From: Methyloligella solikamskensis
GTDB lineage: Bacteria > Pseudomonadota > Alphaproteobacteria > Rhizobiales > Methyloligellaceae
Assembly: GCF_042676065.1 (NCBI RefSeq)
Contig: NZ_JBHTJO010000001.1
Span: forward strand, 1,488,001 to 1,552,000
Reading direction: 5' to 3'
Length of the DNA stretch: 64,000 nt
Positions within the stretch are counted from its first letter, which is position 1; the number at the start of each line of letters is the position of its first letter. The translations under genes and the position numbers were made by a program. Positions 59,589-64,000 of this stretch are shown here, one piece after another. Below the pieces are notes generated by a model. The model made no database searches. It had not been told where the DNA came from and saw only the letters and a program-made list of their open reading frames with translations.

Positions 59589-59804
59589 ATGAAACAGCTT
59601 CTCCTCGCCGCCACCCTGATCGGCGCTTTCACGGTTCCGGCTTTCGCCATGGGCCCGTTCTACATCATGTTCGACAAGGACACGGGCACCTGCTCGATGG
59701 CCCAGAAGGTGCCGAGCGATACCGACAAGTTCGCGATGATGGGCTCCTACCGGACCGAGAAGGATGCGCACATGGCCATGGAAGGCATGACCAAGTGCAA
59801 ATAG
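59589..59804 (+). CDS. Small exported hypothetical protein
   Basis: A 71-residue protein with a Sec signal (MKQLLLAATLIGAFTVPAFA, cleaved after AFA) and a mature peptide of about 50 residues: MGPFYIMFDKDTGTCSMAQK, then KFAMMGSYRTEKDAHMAMEG with two cysteines. Similar short proteins occur in Rhizobiales; their role is unknown. The ATG follows GAAGGAAAAA. A strong intrinsic terminator follows, so it is a single-gene unit. Divergent from the efflux operon. Confidence 0.78.
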   Translation: MKQLLLAATLIGAFTVPAFAMGPFYIMFDKDTGTCSMAQKVPSDTDKFAMMGSYRTEKDAHMAMEGMTKCK

Positions 59805-59873
59805 CCGGTCCGGCAAAACCAAAACATTGAGCCTCCCGACTTTTTGAGCGTTCTGACTTTTTCAGTCTCCCTG

Positions 59874-59908
59874 CGGCCGTCCTCTTATTCGAGGGCGGCC
59901 GTTTTTTT
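59874..59908 (+). terminator. Intrinsic terminator of the small exported protein gene
   Basis: CGGCCGTCCTC (59874-59884) pairs with GAGGGCGGCCG (59891-59901) through 11 pairs including one G-T, with a six-base loop and seven T residues. Confidence 0.88.
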
Positions 59909-60215
59909 ATGGAGCGCCCGGCGTGCGACGGGGGCGTGCCCCTGCGCCAGCCATGGACCAGAATTCGTACAAGGTTCGAATTTAGGCGCATCCGACGACC
60001 CAGGGTGATAGCCTGGTTGCAAGTCTGACCTTTGCCCGGACCGGCAGACCGAGTGTCGCGAAAGCCGTTATTGCAATGGGTCTGGCCGCTCGAAACCCGA
60101 ACATCACTGCGCGCCATCGGGCCACGGGCGATTGAAGCTGGCGCCAACACAAAACGTCCGCAGTCAAAGACTGCGCAGATGGGGACGGAGGCCGTTGTGA
60201 TCTAAGGAGGAAAAA
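59909..60215. promoter_or_regulatory. Sulfatase 1 upstream region with a 17-bp inverted repeat
   Basis: No gene is supported in this 307-base stretch. CGCAGTCAAAGACTGCG (60159-60175) is a perfect inverted repeat with 7-bp arms, about 40 bases before the sulfatase ATG, a good operator position. A second, weaker repeat (AATTCG...CGAATT) lies at 59962-59982. Confidence 0.45.
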
Positions 60216-61841
60216 ATGAAAGTAGCAGCCTTCTCGGCCGTCTTTCTATCGGCCGCTCTCGTCGTCTCCAGCCCAGCGTGGTCTCAGAGCCCGGAGGAGA
60301 CGGAGACCTCGGAGAATACGGAAAAGCCGAATGTCCTCGTCATCTGGGGCGACGATATCGGTACCTGGAACGTCAGCCACAACAATCGCGGCATGATGGG
60401 CTATCAGACGCCCAATATCGATCGCATCGCCGCGGAAGGCCTGTCCTTCACCGACTATTACGCTCAGCAATCCTGCACCGCGGGGCGGGCTGCCTTCCTC
60501 GGCGGCAACGTGCCCGTGCGCACCGGCATGACGAAGGTGGGGCTGCCGGGCGCCAAGGAGGGCTGGCAGGACTCCGACGTCACGATCGCGACGGTCATGA
60601 AAAGCCTCGGCTATTCGACCGGCCAGTTTGGCAAGAACCATCAGGGCGACCGCAACGAGCATCTGCCGACGGTGCACGGCTTCGATGTCTTCTTCGGCAA
60701 TCTCTACCACCTGAATGCGGAAGAAGAGCCCGAGCACCGCGACTATCCCAAGGATCCCAAGTTTAGAGCGAAGTTCGGTCCCCGCGGCGTGCTGAAATGC
60801 GTCGCGACCGAAGAGGTCTCGACGAGAGAGGACGATCCCCGTTTCGGCGCCTGGGGCAAGCAGGAATGCGAAGATACCGGGGCGCTGACGCGAAAGCGGA
60901 TGGAGACCATCGACGATGAGACCGTCGCCGCGGCGAGGGATTTCATCAAGCAGGCCGTCAGCGACGGCGAGCCTTTCTTCGTCTGGTGGAACGGCACCCG
61001 CATGCATCTCTATACCCACGTCAAGGACGAGCACACGGGAATCTCGGGGCCGAGCGGCAACGAGTATCACGACGGCATGGTGGAGCATGACATGCATGTC
61101 GGCGAGTTGCTCGATCTGCTCGATGAGCTCGGTGTCGCCGACAATACGGTGGTCATGTACTCCACCGACAATGGCCCCCATTACAATGGCTGGCCGGATG
61201 GCGGCACCACGATGTTCCGCTCGGAGAAAAACTCCAACTGGGAAGGCGCCTATCGTGTCCCGACCTTCTTCCGCTGGCCCGGGCACTTCCCGGCGGACAA
61301 GACCCTCAACGGCATCGTCGGCCACGAGGATATGCTGCCGACCTTCGCCGCAATCGCGGGCGACCCCGAGATGAGGTCGAAGCTTCTCGAAGGCGTCGAG
61401 CTAGAGGGGCGCACCTACCGGAACTACATCGACGGCGCCAACATGCTGGACTACTTCACCGGCGCGGTGGAGGAATCGCCCCGGCACGAGATGGTCTACG
61501 TGAATGACGACGGTGCGGTGGTTGCCATGCGCTACGACGACTGGAAGGCGGTCTTCCAGGAGCAGCGCGCTCAGACGTTGCAGCTATGGCGGGAGCCCTT
61601 CGTGGAGCTGCGGGTTCCGCTGCTGTTCAATTTGCGGCGCGATCCGTTCGAGAGAGCGCAGCACAATTCGAACACCTACCACGACTGGTTCCTGCAGAGA
61701 GCGTTCGTGGTCGTACCGCTCCAAGCCATAGCCACCCGGTTTATCCAGACGATGGAGGACTATCCGCCCAGCCAGACGCCGGGTTCGTTCAACCTGGAGA
61801 AGGTGCAGAAGCAGATCGAAAACGCGGCCAGCGGCCGATAG
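60216..61841 (+). CDS. Periplasmic arylsulfatase with CTAGR active site
   Basis: A 541-residue exported sulfatase (signal MKVAAFSAVFLSAALVVSSP, cleavage near AWS-Q). PNVLVIWGDDIGTWNVSHNN gives the calcium aspartates; the residue matured to formylglycine lies in QQSCTAGRAAFLGG near residue 88, matching C-x-(P/A)-x-R; GKNHQGDRNEHLPTVHGF and YSTDNGPHYNGWPDGGTT complete the site. Sulfatases release sulfate from esters, for sulfur supply or use of algal or host glycans. Maturation needs an FGE-type enzyme not found in this window. TAAGGAGG site. Confidence 0.93.
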   Translation: MKVAAFSAVFLSAALVVSSPAWSQSPEETETSENTEKPNVLVIWGDDIGTWNVSHNNRGMMGYQTPNIDRIAAEGLSFTDYYAQQSCTAGRAAFLGGNVPVRTGMTKVGLPGAKEGWQDSDVTIATVMKSLGYSTGQFGKNHQGDRNEHLPTVHGFDVFFGNLYHLNAEEEPEHRDYPKDPKFRAKFGPRGVLKCVATEEVSTREDDPRFGAWGKQECEDTGALTRKRMETIDDETVAAARDFIKQAVSDGEPFFVWWNGTRMHLYTHVKDEHTGISGPSGNEYHDGMVEHDMHVGELLDLLDELGVADNTVVMYSTDNGPHYNGWPDGGTTMFRSEKNSNWEGAYRVPTFFRWPGHFPADKTLNGIVGHEDMLPTFAAIAGDPEMRSKLLEGVELEGRTYRNYIDGANMLDYFTGAVEESPRHEMVYVNDDGAVVAMRYDDWKAVFQEQRAQTLQLWREPFVELRVPLLFNLRRDPFERAQHNSNTYHDWFLQRAFVVVPLQAIATRFIQTMEDYPPSQTPGSFNLEKVQKQIENAASGR

Positions 61842-61873
61842 CCGGTCCGCCGTCCCTTTGAGCGTGTTCGCCA

Positions 61874-61917
61874 GCGGCCGTCCTCGCTTACTGGGGCGGC
61901 CGCTTCTTTATTTTAAC
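61874..61917 (+). terminator. Terminator-like hairpin after sulfatase 1
   Basis: GCGGCCGTCC and GGGCGGCCGC arms form about 10 pairs with a short loop, followed by a T-rich stretch (TTCTTTATTTT). Similar in sequence to the terminator at 59874. Confidence 0.7.
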
Positions 61918-62073
61918 GCCTCGTTTCCAATGCGCTTCGCGTCTCAGTTGAAGTCAATATGCAGCCTGCAATAATGCCGCCGATATTCGAACGCGATTCG
62001 ATAGGGCGGCGTCTTCGTCATCAAGCTGTTCAGCCTCTCTTCGATATTGCCCTTTTGCTTCGGAGGGAGGCTC

Positions 62074-63891
62074 ATGACGAGATTTTACCTGGCTGCTGCG
62101 ACAGCCGTTTCGCTGCTCTGTGCGGGCAGCATCAGCGCGCTGGCGCAGGTGAGTGAAACCGCTGCCGCGGATACTCTCGAGGAATCCGGCACCAATATTC
62201 GCGGCGCCACCACGGGCCCGACCGATGCGCCGGGCTACAATCACCCCGACCAGTACATCCACCTGAACACCGTGAAGCCGGCGCCGAACATGTACGGCGT
62301 GATCGAGCATACGGAGCAGGACAAGGAGGCGGCGGACAAGCTCTCAAAGTTCATCGAGAAGAACGGCGGCAAGAAGCCGAACTTCCTGGTCTTCCTGCTG
62401 GACGATGTCGGCTGGATGGATCCGGGCTTCAATGGCGGCGGCATCGCCGTCGGCCACCCCACGCCGAACATGGATGCGATGGCCGCCGAAGGGCTGGTGC
62501 TGACGTCGGCCTATTCGACGCCGTCGTGCTCGCCGAGCCGGGCGACGATCCACACCGGTCAGATCCCGTTGCATCACGGTCTGCTGCGGCCGCCGATGTA
62601 TGGCGAGCCCGGCGGTCTCGATGGCGCCGTCACCCTGCCGGAGGTCCTGAAGAAGCTCGGCTACACCACCCAAGGTGTCGGCAAGTGGCATATGGGCGAG
62701 AACAAGGGCTCGCTGCCTCAGAATGTCGGCTACGACAACTACCGCGGCTTCCTCGGCGTGTCGGACATGTACACCGAGTGGCGCGATATGTATTTCAATC
62801 CGGAAATCGCGCTGAGCCCGGACCGCTTCAAGATGATGCAGGAAAAGGGCTTCAGCCACTACGATGTGAATTGCAGCCCGTCGGACAAGGACAAGTGCGA
62901 AGACGTAAAGCTCATCGATCTCGATTACATCAAGGAGCTCGACGAGGTCTGGACCAAGGTCAGCACCGATTTCATCGAGGAGCAGAAGGACAGCGACAAG
63001 CCGTTCTTCCTCTATCACGCGACCCGGGGCTGCCATTTCGACAACTATCCGAACAAGAAGTGGGCTGGCGCGAGCCGTGCGCGCACCGTCTATAGCGACT
63101 GCATGGTCCACATGGACGACGTGTTCAAGCGCATCATCGGCAAGCTGGAAGAGACCGGACAGCTTGAGAATACGATCATCATGCTGACCTCGGATAATGG
63201 ACCGGAATGTGAGATCCCGCCGCACGGTCAGACGCCGTTCCGCGGCTGCAAGGGGTCGAGCTGGGAAGGCGGCGTGCGTGCGCCCATGTTCGTCTATTGG
63301 AAGGACATGATCGCGCCGCGGCGTTCAGAAGGTCTGTTCGATCAGGCGGATATCTTCAATACGCTGATCGGCATCGCCGGCGCGCCTGGCAAGGAGCTGG
63401 CGAAATACGTTCCTAGCAAGCGCTATGTGGACGGCGTGGACCAGACCGGGTTCCTGCTGGCTAAGGACGGTCAGTCGGCGCGGAAGGCTCGCATCTACAC
63501 GCTGAACCAGTATCTCTCGGCGGTGCGGGTGGACGAGTTCAAGGTCACGATCACCGCGGAGCTCGAGGACGGGTTCTTCAAGCGCGGCTATACGGGCGGC
63601 TTCTCCGGACCGGTCACGACCGACACGGGCGGCGCCGTGATGGTGAACCTCTACACCAACCCCAAAGAGGATGTGAGCATCGGCGTGCGGCATCTGCCGC
63701 TGACGGTGCCGGTGGGCTATGCGCTGGGCGACTACATGCTGGAGCTTGAGAAATATCCGCCGAAATTCTCCACCAGCTTCCTGTCCAACAATCCGCCCAT
63801 GTACGACATGATTCCGGAGGTCAAGGAAGACGCGAAGATGACCCTGGAGGAGTGGAAGGAGAACGAGGAGCGGAAGCTGAAGACCAAGTAG
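62074..63891 (+). CDS. Periplasmic arylsulfatase with CSPSR active site
   Basis: A 605-residue exported sulfatase (signal FYLAAATAVSLLCAGSISAL, cleavage near ALA-Q). NFLVFLLDDVGWMDPGFNGG holds the metal site; formylglycine arises in TPSCSPSRATIHTG near residue 165; GKWHMGENKGSLP and LTSDNGPECEIPPHG follow. About 90 residues precede the first catalytic motif, more than in sulfatase 1. ATG 62074 has GGAGGG. It shares little detail with sulfatase 1, so the two are not a recent duplication. No permease or regulator lies between. Confidence 0.93.
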   Translation: MTRFYLAAATAVSLLCAGSISALAQVSETAAADTLEESGTNIRGATTGPTDAPGYNHPDQYIHLNTVKPAPNMYGVIEHTEQDKEAADKLSKFIEKNGGKKPNFLVFLLDDVGWMDPGFNGGGIAVGHPTPNMDAMAAEGLVLTSAYSTPSCSPSRATIHTGQIPLHHGLLRPPMYGEPGGLDGAVTLPEVLKKLGYTTQGVGKWHMGENKGSLPQNVGYDNYRGFLGVSDMYTEWRDMYFNPEIALSPDRFKMMQEKGFSHYDVNCSPSDKDKCEDVKLIDLDYIKELDEVWTKVSTDFIEEQKDSDKPFFLYHATRGCHFDNYPNKKWAGASRARTVYSDCMVHMDDVFKRIIGKLEETGQLENTIIMLTSDNGPECEIPPHGQTPFRGCKGSSWEGGVRAPMFVYWKDMIAPRRSEGLFDQADIFNTLIGIAGAPGKELAKYVPSKRYVDGVDQTGFLLAKDGQSARKARIYTLNQYLSAVRVDEFKVTITAELEDGFFKRGYTGGFSGPVTTDTGGAVMVNLYTNPKEDVSIGVRHLPLTVPVGYALGDYMLELEKYPPKFSTSFLSNNPPMYDMIPEVKEDAKMTLEEWKENEERKLKTK

Positions 63892-63912
63892 CCGGTTCTT
63901 CTCTCGGCGCGG

Positions 63913-63929
63913 CGCGCGAGGTTCGCGCG
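63913..63929. terminator. GC-rich hairpin after sulfatase 2
   Basis: CGCGCGA and TCGCGCG are perfect arms around GGT, 22 bases after the stop codon. No T-run follows, so termination is only a suggestion. Confidence 0.4.
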
Positions 63930-64000
63930 TCTCGCGTGTAGCGGCGCTTGCGAACTGTGGCGTCGCGAACACAGACAGTCTGAATTCCTGCTCAGGGCAG

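Noticed and set aside
1..64000. CRISPR array, prophage or insertion sequence
   Set aside because: No regularly spaced repeats, Cas genes, transposase, integrase or phage structural genes were seen.

Overview
The window looks like ordinary chromosome of a high-GC alphaproteobacterium, most likely Hyphomicrobiales-like; genus and family cannot be resolved from it. Reasons: an HdaA-type DnaA regulator with an N-terminal clamp-binding peptide beside a CDP-alcohol phosphatidyltransferase and ppk-ppx; rnd followed closely by aspS; DUF2066, DUF983 and HVA1/DUF2945 proteins; and dense antisense open frames typical of GC-rich DNA. Nearly all strands carry long genes with short gaps.

Layout. 0-15 kb is mostly accessory and stress-type genes: TerC, a lipoprotein hydrolase, a Rid protein lacking the usual arginine, DUF5996, a chloroperoxidase-like hydrolase, a membrane protein / winged-helix regulator / UppS-paralog cluster with two matching palindromes, a BchE-like radical SAM protein, a Tat-exported aldo/keto reductase with an Npt-like carrier, a GAF-PAS-GGDEF-EAL protein, and small stress enzymes. 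15-18 kb is a lower-GC patch with a zinc metallopeptidase and an ATP-grasp ligase. 18-24 kb holds a glutamine-synthetase-like ligase divergent from a creatininase-family hydrolase, a MEKHLA protein and a YdeP-type molybdopterin oxidoreductase. 24-28 kb has SulP plus UspA and panB.

28-51 kb is the housekeeping core: yfgM-bamB-der-holC, ndk, a cytochrome P450, purM-purN, DUF2066, CDP-alcohol phosphatidyltransferase, hdaA, ppk, ppx, cbpA-cbpM, rnd and aspS. 51-59 kb carries DUF2254, a ceramidase-like membrane protein, a cupin, tRNA-Leu(TAA) with a duplicated 3' end bracketing one low-GC gene, a two-TM channel and an RND efflux pair. 59-64 kb carries a small exported protein and two periplasmic arylsulfatases.

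The most interesting features, in my reading: (1) two 17-bp palindromes, 14/17 identical, one before the membrane-protein/regulator genes and one on the start codon of the downstream UppS paralog, with an intrinsic terminator between; (2) a one-gene insertion of about 580 bp flanked by a 14-bp repeat of the tRNA-Leu 3' end; (3) the ATP-grasp/metallopeptidase patch; (4) an amide-forming/amide-hydrolysing gene pair facing away from a perfect TTAATTG-AA-CAATTAA palindrome; (5) tandem arylsulfatases with different formylglycine motifs. No CRISPR array, transposase, integrase or rRNA gene was seen.
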